From Burkholderiales bacterium (lineage in GTDB: Bacteria > Pseudomonadota > Gammaproteobacteria > Burkholderiales > Burkholderiaceae_C), in assembly GCA_947453625.1 (NCBI GenBank), contig CANGHK010000021.1, positions 1 to 64,000 on the forward strand: a DNA stretch of 64,000 bases. Direction: 5' to 3'. Positions within the stretch are counted from its first letter, which is position 1; each line of letters begins with the position of its first letter. Below the pieces are notes generated by a model, which saw only the letters and a list, made by a program, of their open reading frames with translations, searched no databases and was not told where the DNA came from. Of this stretch, positions 46,099-57,822 are shown in pieces. Made by a program: the position numbers and the translations under genes.

Positions 46099-47160
46099 TC
46101 AGGACCTGCGCGCCAGCGGCAGGTTGAGCAGCAGGTTCTGCGGCTTGAGCCGCAGCAAGCGGTCTGCCGTCATCGCCAGCCCCAGGTAGACCGGCGCGCC
46201 GGCCAAGTCGGCCCGCATGTCGGCGGGGTCGTCGAAATCGAGCCGGAACAGCCCGATCAGCCGCGCCAGGCGCTCGTCGTCGACCGGCCGGCCCTGGTAC
46301 AAGTCGTTGAGGATCGCGCTCGACTCGGTGTCCAGCCCCAGGTGCCAGCGCCAACCGGCATCGTCGATGCGGGCCAGCGGCGTGATCGTCACCGCCACGT
46401 CCAGCAACTGCGCCACCCAGCGCTCCAGCACCCGGGCCAGCGCCGACAGTCCCGATCGCGCCAGCGTCAGCGGCACGCTCACGCCCGGGGCGATCTGCTT
46501 GGCCACCTGGTGGGTCAGGTCGAGCACGAAGCGGTGGCGCTCGCCGTCAGGCCAGTAGTCGGCCGCGTTATCGGTCCCCAGCACCGCCAGTTGCGCGCTG
46601 CGCAGCGGCACCCGGGCCTCGGCCAGCAGCCGGCCCAGCGCGCCGAAGCCGCCGCTGTCGCTCAGCCGGTCCAGCGTGGCGCGGTCGCCGGCCAGCACCC
46701 TGCCACCTTCCGGTGTGATGCGCTGTGGCCGGAACAGCAGTTCAGCGGCCCGGGCCTCGAAGGCGTCGGCGTCCTGGTCGAGCATCTGGCGCAACAGGGC
46801 CTGCGCGATCAAGTCGATGAACAGCGGCGGCAGCGTGATCGCGCCCTGGCCGAACAGCCCGACGTAGAACGACTCCAGCGTGCCGGCGGCCGTCACCGCG
46901 TCACGCAGCGCCAGGAACAGGCGGTAGTTGGCGCGGGCGTCGACGTCGTCCAGCGCGGCCAGTTCGGCCTCGGCCACCGGCCGGGCGGGCGCCGCGCGCA
47001 AGCTCTGGTGCAGCCGGGTCTCTGCGGCGCAGGACTCGGCCACCAGCGCGAGTTCGGGCCGGTCCAGCCAGTGTCGCCACCAGGCGTCGGTGGGCTGCAG
47101 CCGGCCGCGCGCGTCGAGCTGCAGGTGGCGCCAGCCGCAGGCCGGCCAGAAGTCGAGCAT
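46099..47160 (-). CDS. Conserved hypothetical protein, DUF6352-like
   Basis: 353 residues with no signal peptide or membrane segment. The N-terminus MLDFWPACGW and the segments PELALVAESCAAE, ANYRLFLALRDAV and LFGQGAITLPPLFIDLIAQA resemble a family of conserved betaproteobacterial proteins that I know as DUF6352; function unknown. It lies 38 bp after glnS on the same strand and may be co-transcribed with it. The family name is from memory and less sure than the gene itself. Confidence 0.75.
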   Translation of the reverse strand: MLDFWPACGWRHLQLDARGRLQPTDAWWRHWLDRPELALVAESCAAETRLHQSLRAAPARPVAEAELAALDDVDARANYRLFLALRDAVTAAGTLESFYVGLFGQGAITLPPLFIDLIAQALLRQMLDQDADAFEARAAELLFRPQRITPEGGRVLAGDRATLDRLSDSGGFGALGRLLAEARVPLRSAQLAVLGTDNAADYWPDGERHRFVLDLTHQVAKQIAPGVSVPLTLARSGLSALARVLERWVAQLLDVAVTITPLARIDDAGWRWHLGLDTESSAILNDLYQGRPVDDERLARLIGLFRLDFDDPADMRADLAGAPVYLGLAMTADRLLRLKPQNLLLNLPLARRS

Positions 47161-47198
47161 CGCGTTGCCGGTTCAGGCCGCTGGCGGGCGTCGGGCCG

Positions 47199-48995
47199 TC
47201 ATGCCGCCCAACTGTCGCGCAGGCCGGTGATGCGGTTGAACACCGGGGCGCCGGCGCGGTGGTCGAGCCGGTCGGTGACGAAGTAGCCGTGGCGCTCGAA
47301 CTGGAAGCGCTGGTCGGCCGGCGCCCTGGCCAGCGACTGTTCGACGAAGCCCGTCACCACCCGCTTGCTGGCGGGGTTGAGCACGCTGCGGAAGTCGCGC
47401 CCGCCGGCCTCGGGCTGGGCCTCGGTGAAAAGCCGGTTATACAGGTTGAAGGTGGCGGCCAGGCCGTCGTGCAGGCCGACCCAGGTGATCGTGCCCTTGA
47501 CCTTGACCGCGTCCGCGCCCGGCGTGCCGCTCTTGGTGTCGGGGATCACCCTTGCCAGCACGGCGCTGACGCGGCCGTCGGCGTCTTTCTCGCAGCCCGT
47601 GCACTCGACCACCATGCCGTACTTCAGCCGCACCTTGTTGCCAGGGAAGAGACGGAAGAAGCCCTTGACCGGCACTTCGGCAAAGTCGTCGCGCTCGACC
47701 CAGACTTCGGGGCCGAGGCTGAATGCGCGCTGGCCCAGTTCGGGCAGTTGCGGATGGGCCGGCGTGCTGCAGGGCTCCAGATGGCCGGCGCCGAACAGCT
47801 CGTCCCAGTTCGTCAGCTTGAGCGGCAGCGGGTCCATCACCGCCATCGCCCGACCGGCCTTGCCTTCGAGGTCGGCCCGCAGCGCGCCGTCGAGCACGCC
47901 GTAATCGACCCAGATGTTGGTCCGCGAGGCGCCGGTGTCCTCGGCGAACTTGCGCACGGCCTCGGGCGTGTAGCCGCGCCGGCGCATGCCGGCCAGCGTG
48001 GGCATGCGCGGGTCGTCCCAGCCGTCGACGATCTGCTCGTCGACCAGCGCCTTCAACTTGCGCTTGCTGGTGATCACGTAGCTCAGGTTCAATCGCCCGA
48101 ACTCATGCTGCTTGGGTGCCGGGCCTTGCAGCAGGCCGCCCTCGATCAGGCGCGCCAGCAGCCAGTCGTACCAGGGCCGCTGGTCCTCGAACTCGAGCGT
48201 GCAGATGCTGTGGGTGATGTTCTCCAGCGCGTCCTCGATAGGGTGCGCAAAGGCATACATCGGGTAAATGCACCAGGTGTCGCCGGTGTTGTGGTGGTGG
48301 GCGCGCTTGATGCGGTAGAGCGCCGGGTCGCGCAGGTTGATGTTGGGCGAGGCCATGTCTATCCGGGCGCGCAACACCATGCTGCCGTCGGCATGGTTGC
48401 CGGCGCGCATCTCGCGCAGCCGGGCCAGGTTCTCGGCCACGCTGCGGCCGCGCCAGGGGCTGTCGGTGCCGGGGGTGGTGAAGTCGCCGCGGGATGCGCG
48501 CATCGCTTCGGCGCTCTGCTCGTCGACATAGGCCAGACCGCGCTCGACCAGGTGCTCGGCGGCGCGGTACATGAAGTCGAAGTAGTTGCTGGCGTAGTAC
48601 AGGTGGGTAGCTTTGGCGCCGCCAAAGTCGCTGTGCCAGTCCCAGCCCAGCCATTGCACCATCTCGATGATGGCGTCGACATACTCCTGCTCTTCCTTCT
48701 CAGGGTTGGTGTCGTCGAAGCGCAGGTGGCAGACGCCGCCGAAGTCGCGCGCCAGGCCGAAGTTCAGGCAGATGCTCTTGGCGTGGCCGATGTGCAGGTA
48801 ACCGTTGGGCTCGGGCGGAAAACGCAGCCGCACCCGGGCCGGGTCGGCCGCGCCGGCGGCGTGGTGGCCGGCGTCACCGGGTGAGCCCCCCCATTGCCGC
48901 TGCGCATAGACCCCCTCTTGCAACTCGCGCTCGATCAGCGTGCGCAGGAAGTTGGCGGGTTTGACGGCGGGGTCGTTCTTGGCGGGCGCGGACAT
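47199..48995 (-). CDS. glnS: Glutaminyl-tRNA synthetase
   Basis: 598 residues, class I synthetase charging tRNA-Gln. The HIGH motif is in PPEPNGYLHIGHAKS and the KMSKS-equivalent in VITSKRKLKALV; RFDDTNPEKEEQEYVDAI and WDDPRMPTLAGMRRRGYTPEA are typical of GlnRS. The C-terminal anticodon-binding beta-barrels cover about residues 370-590. The family is slightly longer here than in E. coli because of an N-terminal insert (GGSPGDAGHHAAGAADPAR). Confidence 0.97.
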   Translation of the reverse strand: MSAPAKNDPAVKPANFLRTLIERELQEGVYAQRQWGGSPGDAGHHAAGAADPARVRLRFPPEPNGYLHIGHAKSICLNFGLARDFGGVCHLRFDDTNPEKEEQEYVDAIIEMVQWLGWDWHSDFGGAKATHLYYASNYFDFMYRAAEHLVERGLAYVDEQSAEAMRASRGDFTTPGTDSPWRGRSVAENLARLREMRAGNHADGSMVLRARIDMASPNINLRDPALYRIKRAHHHNTGDTWCIYPMYAFAHPIEDALENITHSICTLEFEDQRPWYDWLLARLIEGGLLQGPAPKQHEFGRLNLSYVITSKRKLKALVDEQIVDGWDDPRMPTLAGMRRRGYTPEAVRKFAEDTGASRTNIWVDYGVLDGALRADLEGKAGRAMAVMDPLPLKLTNWDELFGAGHLEPCSTPAHPQLPELGQRAFSLGPEVWVERDDFAEVPVKGFFRLFPGNKVRLKYGMVVECTGCEKDADGRVSAVLARVIPDTKSGTPGADAVKVKGTITWVGLHDGLAATFNLYNRLFTEAQPEAGGRDFRSVLNPASKRVVTGFVEQSLARAPADQRFQFERHGYFVTDRLDHRAGAPVFNRITGLRDSWAA

Positions 48996-49108
48996 GGCGG
49001 TGGGCGGCCTGTCCCGGGGCGGGGCAGGCGGCAGTTCGGGGAGGGGCGGATTCTACCGAGGGGTCCTGGGGCGGCGCCTCCCCCCGACCGACGGCCTGGC
49101 GCCGCCGT

Positions 49109-49450
49109 TCAGGGGCGGTCGCTGCCCTCGCGCCGCCTCAGCGCCGCGATCTCCTGGTCCAGCATGCGCTGCGACAAGCCTTCGCCCTTCAGCTTGAGCA
49201 AGACCACGATGCCGTGGGTCGTCAGGCCCAGGCCCCAGCCCCAGAGCGGGAAGGCCAGGCCATGGCGGTGGCCCTGGCCCTGGCCCCAACCCGAAACATC
49301 GCTCCAGCCACCGATCGAGAACATCAGCAACAAGCCGCCGTTGACCAGCAAGAACACGATCGCATGGACGTAGAAGCCGGTCTTGAGTGCGACGCGGCGG
49401 CGGGCACGCTGTTCGAGGGTCGGCGGGGTGGGGTCGTGGTCGCGGGACAT
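49109..49450 (-). CDS. 2TM-domain protein
   Basis: 113 residues with two hydrophobic segments (about 25-47 and 66-86) joined by a Gly/His-rich loop, a basic N-terminal stretch (RARRRVALKTGFYVHA) and a charged C-terminal helix. This matches the small 2TM domain family, which occurs alone or fused to LytTR/LytS-type proteins. A LytTR/LytS pair is encoded just upstream on the same strand, which makes a membrane role in that system conceivable. The ATG has AGGAG upstream. Confidence 0.78.
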   Translation of the reverse strand: MSRDHDPTPPTLEQRARRRVALKTGFYVHAIVFLLVNGGLLLMFSIGGWSDVSGWGQGQGHRHGLAFPLWGWGLGLTTHGIVVLLKLKGEGLSQRMLDQEIAALRRREGSDRP

Positions 49451-49723
49451 GGTGCTCTCCTTGGGGGGGCGGGGTGTGGTGCGGGCTCGGCCTGGGGATC
49501 AAGCGGAGGGTTCAGGCCAGGGATTCAAGACGCCACACCGAGCAGGTTTTTCCACAGCAGCGTGCCGAGACCAGCGGGTGGTCGGACAGCAGGCGGGTGA
49601 AAGCATTCAGCATGAACAGCATGCTAGGCAGATCGGTCTGGTCCGCCATCCCCTGTCCGACGAAACGGTCCGCCTGGCGATGAAACCGCTGCCGGCTGGC
49701 GCCGGATGCCGGAGGTGAATCGC

Positions 49724-50539
49724 CTACAGGCTCTTGAACAGGTGGGCGTAGAGCCGGCTGGCAGTGAGCCGCTCGGGGCGGCCGCGCAGCGTCAGCAAGA
49801 CCTTGCCTGATTCATCGCGCAGCGCGGTGCTGATGGCGCTGGCGCGCACTACCAGGCCGCGGTGCACCTGCCAGAACTGCTGGGCGTCGAGCTGCGGCAC
49901 CAGTTCGCGCAGCGACAGCCGGATCAGGTGCTCGCGGTCGGCGGTGACCACCCGCAGGTACTTGTCGGCGGCCTCGAAGTAAAGCACCTCGGACATCGGC
50001 ACCAGGTGCACGGTATGGCCCACCCCGGCCGGTATCACCTCCAGCCTTGGCCGGGGCGCGGACGCTGCTTGGCCGGCAGCACCCAGCAGCGCACGCAGCT
50101 GGTCCATGGTCTGCTGCAGTGCCGGTTCGGTGGCCGCGCCAGCGCGGTCGGCCAGCCTGGACTTGAGCCGCGCCACGCAGGCCGCCAGTCGCGGTGAGTC
50201 GACCGGCTTGACGAGATAGTCCACCGCCTGGACCTCGAAGGCCTGCAGCGCATAGCGGTCGTAGGCGGTGACGAAGACCAGCAGCGGAAAAGGCGGTTTG
50301 CCGGGTGCCGCGGCAGGCCAATCCTCGGCCAGCGCCTGCGCCGCCTCCAGCCCGCTGGCGCCGGGCATACGGATGTCGAGAAAGCAGATGTCGGGCTGAA
50401 GCGCCAGTGCCTGGCGCGCCGCGCTCAGGCCGTCGGCCACCTGGACGACGATGCGCAGTTCGGGCCAGAGCCTGGCCAGTTCAGCCGCCAGCGCGGCGGC
50501 CAGCAGCGGTTCGTCTTCGGCGATCAGCGCGCTGGGCAT
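49724..50539 (-). CDS. LytTR-family response regulator
   Basis: 271 residues. Receiver domain (1-125) with acidic pair Glu8-Asp9, phosphoacceptor Asp55 (FLDIRMPG) and Lys in VDYLVKPVDS; a 40-residue linker; and a LytTR DNA-binding domain (about 165-271) with the ending QFWQVHRGLVVRASAI. The histidine kinase gene lies 46 bp upstream on the same strand, so they form a pair. LytTR regulators often control extracellular polysaccharide, cell-wall or competence genes; the target is unknown here. Confidence 0.93.
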   Translation of the reverse strand: MPSALIAEDEPLLAAALAAELARLWPELRIVVQVADGLSAARQALALQPDICFLDIRMPGASGLEAAQALAEDWPAAAPGKPPFPLLVFVTAYDRYALQAFEVQAVDYLVKPVDSPRLAACVARLKSRLADRAGAATEPALQQTMDQLRALLGAAGQAASAPRPRLEVIPAGVGHTVHLVPMSEVLYFEAADKYLRVVTADREHLIRLSLRELVPQLDAQQFWQVHRGLVVRASAISTALRDESGKVLLTLRGRPERLTASRLYAHLFKSL

Positions 50540-50585
50540 GGTCTGCGGCTCGGTTGGTAGTGCATATTGAAAATCAATTTGAGAA

Positions 50586-51770
50586 TCATTTTGTAGATCC
50601 GGACGGCGCCGGCTGCGCCGCTGGCATGCTGCCCGGTGGGTGGGTCGGCGCCGGCGAGGGCAGGCTGACCTCGGCCAGCGTGCCGCCCTCGGCGTCATCG
50701 GCCGGCAGCAGGCGGAACTGCGCCCGCTCGCCGTACAGCGTGGCCAGGCGGTCGGCCACATGACGGGTGCCGTAGCGGCTGTGCGCTGGTGCGCCGGGGT
50801 CGCGGACTTGCTGCGGGCGGGCGCCGGCCGGGTCCAGACCGATGCCGGTGTCGCGCACAGTCAGCAGCAACTGGTCGCCGCGCCGCGCTGCACGCACCTC
50901 GAGCCGGCCGCCCTCGATCTTGGGTTCCAGGCCGTGGCGTATGCTGTTTTCCACCAGCGGCTGCAGCAGCAGCGGCGGTACCGGCAGGCCGCGCAAGTCC
51001 GCCGGCAGGTCCAGCAGCACCTGCAGCCGCGGTCCCATGCGCAAGGCCATCAGCGCCAGGTAGTCGGCCAGGCGGTCGAACTCGTCGGCCAGCGGGTGCG
51101 CTCCGCTGCGCGAGCCGCCCAGCGTGGCGCGCAGGTAGCCGATCAGCCGGTCCAGCATGGCCTGGGCGCGCGGCGGGTCCAGCGTGATCAGCACCCGCAG
51201 CGTGGCCAGGGTGTTGAACAGCATGTGCGGCTCGAGCTGAGACTGCAGCAGCATCAGCTGGCTCTCGGCGGCCTCGCGGCGGGCTGTCTCGGCGGCGGCC
51301 TGGACCAGCCTGAGTTTCTCGGTGGCCGTGAAGTACCAGGTGGCGGCCACGGCAACGATGATGCTGATCACGATCATGGTGCGGTTCTCCAGCAGGCCGG
51401 GGCTGGAAAAGCCGGTGATCGCATCGCCGATCGCCATGCCCAGGGTGTAGCCCAGCGTGCTGCCGACCAGGATGCAGGCAGCCATCCACCGCGGGCCTGG
51501 CCAGCGGGCGCGGCGCTCGCCAGCCACCGTCTGCCGGCCCGGCAGCCAGCGCGCCAGCAGCAGCCGGCCGCCGTCGATGAAGAACCAGCAAGCCGTGCCT
51601 ATGGCGACCGAGTAGACCCAGGTGCCGAGCAGGCCGGCGCGCGGGCTCGGGCTCATCAGCCAGATCGCCAGCGCAACCCCCGCACAGACGATCTGGTTGC
51701 GCAGACCGCGGCCGACGAAGCCGGCCCAGTGCCCGGGTTCGGCCGGGGGCTGGGGGGTGTTGAGGGTCAC
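50586..51770 (-). CDS. LytS-type sensor histidine kinase
   Basis: 394 residues from a GTG at 51770, chosen because protein-like sequence begins there; the frame is open for another 126 codons. Four hydrophobic segments (about 25-42, 48-66, 95-117, 130-150) form the membrane sensor; the His_kinase domain has the phosphoacceptor His182 in QSQLEPHMLFNTLATL and the ATP-binding N-box LQPLVENSIRHGLEP and G-box DTGIGL. It phosphorylates the LytTR regulator encoded downstream. Confidence 0.9.
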   Translation of the reverse strand: MTLNTPQPPAEPGHWAGFVGRGLRNQIVCAGVALAIWLMSPSPRAGLLGTWVYSVAIGTACWFFIDGGRLLLARWLPGRQTVAGERRARWPGPRWMAACILVGSTLGYTLGMAIGDAITGFSSPGLLENRTMIVISIIVAVAATWYFTATEKLRLVQAAAETARREAAESQLMLLQSQLEPHMLFNTLATLRVLITLDPPRAQAMLDRLIGYLRATLGGSRSGAHPLADEFDRLADYLALMALRMGPRLQVLLDLPADLRGLPVPPLLLQPLVENSIRHGLEPKIEGGRLEVRAARRGDQLLLTVRDTGIGLDPAGARPQQVRDPGAPAHSRYGTRHVADRLATLYGERAQFRLLPADDAEGGTLAEVSLPSPAPTHPPGSMPAAQPAPSGSTK

Positions 51771-52136
51771 GGTCGCTGGCCTGGTTGCAGCGCCTGCCAG
51801 GCCGGTACCAGCCCAGTCGCAGTCGCGTAGCCCGGGCGGAAACTCGTCGCCAGCTGCGTCCCGATGGCCCAGATCCCGGCCGGGGTGTGGCTGAGCAACT
51901 TGAGCGCGGATAGGGTCATGGTGGAGTCCGGTGCGGTGATCGGTCAGGGCCATCGAAAGGCAACGGCGTCCATGTTGCCCGGGCAGTGCCCGATCGGCCA
52001 GGGTGGTGCGACGAAACGCCGCAGGCCGTCGCCAAGCGCCGGCGCCTCGGTCGCAAACCCGCGCCAGTACGCCACCGGCCCCGAAGGGGTCGCCAACACT
52101 TAAACTCTCGCTCTTCTCAGAAGGAGCATCACCCGC
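51771..52136. other. Divergent intergenic region, 366 bp
   Basis: Between the histidine kinase (-) and yebC (+) genes. The kinase reading frame continues here without recognisable protein. The yebC ribosome site AGAAGGAG (about 52119-52126) precedes its ATG at 52137. No convincing -35/-10 pair was seen. Confidence 0.5.
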
Positions 52137-52862
52137 ATGGCTGGACATTCAAAGTGGGCCAACATCCAGCACCGCAAGGGCCGGCAGGACGAAAAGCGCG
52201 GCAAGGTCTGGACCCGCATCATCCGTGAAATCACCGTGGCGGCGCGCCAAGGCGGAGCCGATGTCAGCGCCAACCCGCGCCTGCGCCTGGCCATCGAACG
52301 CGCCAAGGCCGCCAACATGCCGGCCGATCGGATCAAGTACAACATCGACAAGGCGTCGGGCGCGCTCGAAGGCATCACCTATGAGGAAATCCGCTACGAG
52401 GGCTACGGCATAGGCGGCGCGGCGATCATCGTCGACACCATGACCGACAACCGCGTGCGCACCGTGGCCGAGGTGCGCCACGCCTTCAGCAAGTACGGCG
52501 GCAACCTGGGCACCGAGGGTTCGGTGGCCTTCCAGTTCAAACATTGCGGCCAGCTCATCTTCGCCCCCGGCACGTCGGAGGACAAGTTGATGGAAGTGGC
52601 GCTGGAAGCCGGCGCCGAGGACGTGATCACCGGCGACGACGGCGCGATCGAGGTCTTGTGCGCCGCGCCCGACTACGAGTCGGTGAGGGCTGCGCTAGAG
52701 GCCGCCGGCTTCAAGCCCGAAATCGCCGAGGTGACGATGCGCGCCGAGAACAGCGTGGCGCTGGAAGGCGAGGACGCCGAACGGATGCAGAAACTGCTGG
52801 ACGTGATCGAGGATCTGGACGACGTGCAAGCGGTTTTCCACAACGCCGAGATGGCGGAATGA
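52137..52862 (+). CDS. yebC: YebC/PmpR-family regulator (translation/transcription factor)
   Basis: 241 residues, normal length. [23 protein letters not shown] is the family N-terminus (key part GHSKWANI), with [16 protein letters not shown] and [19 protein letters not shown]. Members were described as transcriptional regulators and more recently as ribosome-associated factors relieving polyproline stalling. The gene opens the + housekeeping run with purD and hemF. Confidence 0.97.
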   Translation: MAGHSKWANIQHRKGRQDEKRGKVWTRIIREITVAARQGGADVSANPRLRLAIERAKAANMPADRIKYNIDKASGALEGITYEEIRYEGYGIGGAAIIVDTMTDNRVRTVAEVRHAFSKYGGNLGTEGSVAFQFKHCGQLIFAPGTSEDKLMEVALEAGAEDVITGDDGAIEVLCAAPDYESVRAALEAAGFKPEIAEVTMRAENSVALEGEDAERMQKLLDVIEDLDDVQAVFHNAEMAE

Positions 52863-52864
52863 GC

Positions 52865-52915
52865 CCCCAAGCTCGCAGGGGCTTGCTGCCTCCCGTGGGG
52901 GCGCCCGACCTCCTT
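52865..52915. repeat. Intergenic GC-run element, copy 3
   Basis: CCCCCAAGCTCGCAGGGGCT and CCCGTGGGGGCG in the 76-bp gap between yebC and purD: C-run/G-run hairpins similar in style to copies near 35700, 41905 and 63455. Confidence 0.3.
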
Positions 52916-52938
52916 GAGACGGCCAGGCGGAGGCCGGC

Positions 52939-55803
<2,865 letters not shown>

Positions 55804-56670
55804 ATGGACATTCGCAAACTGCAACGGGCAATCGTCGATGGACTCGAAGATGTCAAGGCCCAGGACATCCTGGTGCTCAACACCGAGCATCTTTCGGCCT
55901 TGTTCGAGCGCGTGATCATCGCCTCGGGCACCAGCAGCCGGCAGACCAAGGCCCTGGCCGCCGGTGTGCGCGCGGCGGTGCGCGAGGCCGGCTTCCCGGT
56001 GCTGGCCACCGAGGGCACCGAGAACGGTGAATGGATCATCGTCGACTGTGGCGCCGCCGTGGTCCACGTCATGCAGTCCGCGATCCGCGAGTACTACCGG
56101 CTCGAGGAGATCTGGGGCGGCAAGACGGTCAAGATGAAACTGGGCGGCAATCTGTCCAAGGGCCTGGTCAAGGCCTCGGAAGAAGAGGACGAGGTCGACG
56201 ACGACGAGCCGGTGGCCAAGACGCCCGCGGCCAAGAAGGTGGCGGTCAAGCGCGCCCCGGCCAAGCGGGCGCCGGCCAAGAAGGTGGCGGCCAAGACCGC
56301 GCCCGTCAAACTCGTCAGCGCCCGCAAGGTGCCGGCCAAGAAGGCAGTCGCCCGTCAGGATATGGTCAAGACCACGCCGGCCAGCCGGGCCGGCGGCAAC
56401 GCCGCCCGCGCCGCCGCTGCAGCGCTGAAGCTGCCGCCGGTCAAGAAGGTGGCGCCGACGCGCAAGACCGCGGTGCCGGCCGGTCCGGTCAGCCGCACCA
56501 TCGTCGTGCCGCCGCCGGCGCGCAAGACCGCCGCTGGCAAGACCGCGCCGGGCAAGGCGCCGCCGCGGGGCAAGGCCGCCGCGGCGCCGCGCTCGGCGGC
56601 CACACCGGGCCGCAAGCCCGCACCGGTCGGTCGCAAGACGGCGGCCAAAGTTGCGCCAAAACGTGGCTGA
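55804..56670 (+). CDS. rsfS: Ribosomal silencing factor RsfS with long Lys/Ala/Pro tail
   Basis: 288 residues. The first 110 are a complete RsfS domain (DILVLNTEHLSALFERVIIASGTSSRQTKALA; key part ASGTSSRQ, then GEWIIVDCG and HVM), which binds ribosomal protein uL14 and blocks subunit joining. Usual family length is 105-140. Here an acidic patch (SEEEDEVDDDEP, about 125-136) is followed by about 150 residues of low-complexity Lys/Ala/Pro with many PAKK, PAKR and RKTA units, like a histone H1 tail. The start is the ATG directly after the nadD stop. The rlmH gene follows. Confidence 0.93.
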   Translation: MDIRKLQRAIVDGLEDVKAQDILVLNTEHLSALFERVIIASGTSSRQTKALAAGVRAAVREAGFPVLATEGTENGEWIIVDCGAAVVHVMQSAIREYYRLEEIWGGKTVKMKLGGNLSKGLVKASEEEDEVDDDEPVAKTPAAKKVAVKRAPAKRAPAKKVAAKTAPVKLVSARKVPAKKAVARQDMVKTTPASRAGGNAARAAAAALKLPPVKKVAPTRKTAVPAGPVSRTIVVPPPARKTAAGKTAPGKAPPRGKAAAAPRSAATPGRKPAPVGRKTAAKVAPKRG

Positions 56671-56701
56671 AGTTCGGTTGAAGCGCGGCTGAAGCGCGGC
56701 G

Positions 56702-57172
56702 ATGCGTCTGGTGTTGGCGGCCGTCGGGCAGCGGCCGCCGGCCTGGGCCGAGTCGGCCTACGAGGATTTTGCCAAGCGCTTCCCGCCCGAGATGCGGCTG
56801 GAGCTCAAGGCCGTCAAGGCCGAGCCGCGCACCAGCGCCAAGACCCCGGCCCAGATGATGGCCGCCGAGGCCCAGCGCATCGAAGCGGCCTGCCCGAAAG
56901 GCGCGCGCCGGGTGGTGCTGGACGAGCGTGGCAGCCGGCTGACGACGCCGCAACTGGCCGACCGGCTGCGTTTCTGGCTGGGCGACGGGCGCGACGTGGT
57001 GCTGCTGGTGGGCGGCCCCGACGGGCTGGACCCGGCCCTCAAGGCCAGCGCCGACGAAACCCTGCGCCTGTCCGATCTGACGCTGCCGCATGCCTTCGTG
57101 CGGGTGCTGCTGGCCGAGGCGCTGTACCGGGCCTGGAGCGTCACCGCCGGCCACCCCTATCACCGGGAATGA
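56702..57172 (+). CDS. rlmH: 23S rRNA (pseudouridine1915-N3)-methyltransferase
   Basis: 156 residues, SPOUT-fold methyltransferase. [31 protein letters not shown] at the N-terminus, SAM-binding [12 protein letters not shown] and the C-terminal [31 protein letters not shown] (key part HPYHRE) are diagnostic of RlmH. rsfS-rlmH adjacency is common in bacteria. Its stop overlaps the start of the maf gene. Confidence 0.97.
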   Translation: MRLVLAAVGQRPPAWAESAYEDFAKRFPPEMRLELKAVKAEPRTSAKTPAQMMAAEAQRIEAACPKGARRVVLDERGSRLTTPQLADRLRFWLGDGRDVVLLVGGPDGLDPALKASADETLRLSDLTLPHAFVRVLLAEALYRAWSVTAGHPYHRE

Positions 57173-57777
57173 GCGTGTCCGACTTCATCTACCTGGCCTC
57201 GCAAAGCCCGCGCCGGCGCCAGTTGCTCGACCAGCTCGGCGTGCGCCATGAGTTGCTGCTGCCCGACGCCGACGAGGACGCCGAGGCGCTGGAAGCGGTG
57301 CGGCCCGCCGAACTGCCGGCCGACTACGTGCAGCGCGTCACCGCGTTGAAGCTGCAGGCCGCGCGCGCCCGGTTGCGCCGGCGCGGCCTGCCCGCCGCGC
57401 CCATCCTGTGCTCGGACACCACCGTGGCGCTGGGCCGGCGTATTTTGGGCAAGCCAGCCGACGCCGACCAGGCCGCCGAGATGCTGGCCGCGCTCTCCGG
57501 CCGCAGCCACCGCGTGCTGACCGCGATCGCGCTGGCCAGCGGCCGGCGCACGCTGGCGGCGATGAGCGTCTCGCATGTGCGCTTCGCGCCGCTGAGCCCG
57601 GCCACCATCGCCGCTTACGTCGCCAGCGGCGAGCCTTTCGGCAAGGCCGGCGCCTATGCCATCCAGAGCCAGCTGGCGGGCTGGATCGCCCATATCGACG
57701 GCAGCTACTCCGCTATCATGGGCTTGCCCCTCTTCGAGACGGCCCAGTTGCTGAGACAAGCGCGCGTGGCCTTCTAG
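57169..57777 (+). CDS. maf: Maf-family nucleoside triphosphate pyrophosphatase
   Basis: 202 residues. [17 protein letters not shown] at the N-terminus, [17 protein letters not shown], and [31 protein letters not shown] are Maf signatures. It resembles the YhdE branch (dTTP/UTP pyrophosphatase) that clears non-canonical or excess nucleotides. The ATG overlaps the rlmH stop by 4 bp; rng follows after 45 bp. Confidence 0.94.
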   Translation: MSVSDFIYLASQSPRRRQLLDQLGVRHELLLPDADEDAEALEAVRPAELPADYVQRVTALKLQAARARLRRRGLPAAPILCSDTTVALGRRILGKPADADQAAEMLAALSGRSHRVLTAIALASGRRTLAAMSVSHVRFAPLSPATIAAYVASGEPFGKAGAYAIQSQLAGWIAHIDGSYSAIMGLPLFETAQLLRQARVAF

Positions 57778-57822
57778 CCCTGCTAGACCCGGCCCCGGCG
57801 CGCCCCGAGAACATTGCCGCGC

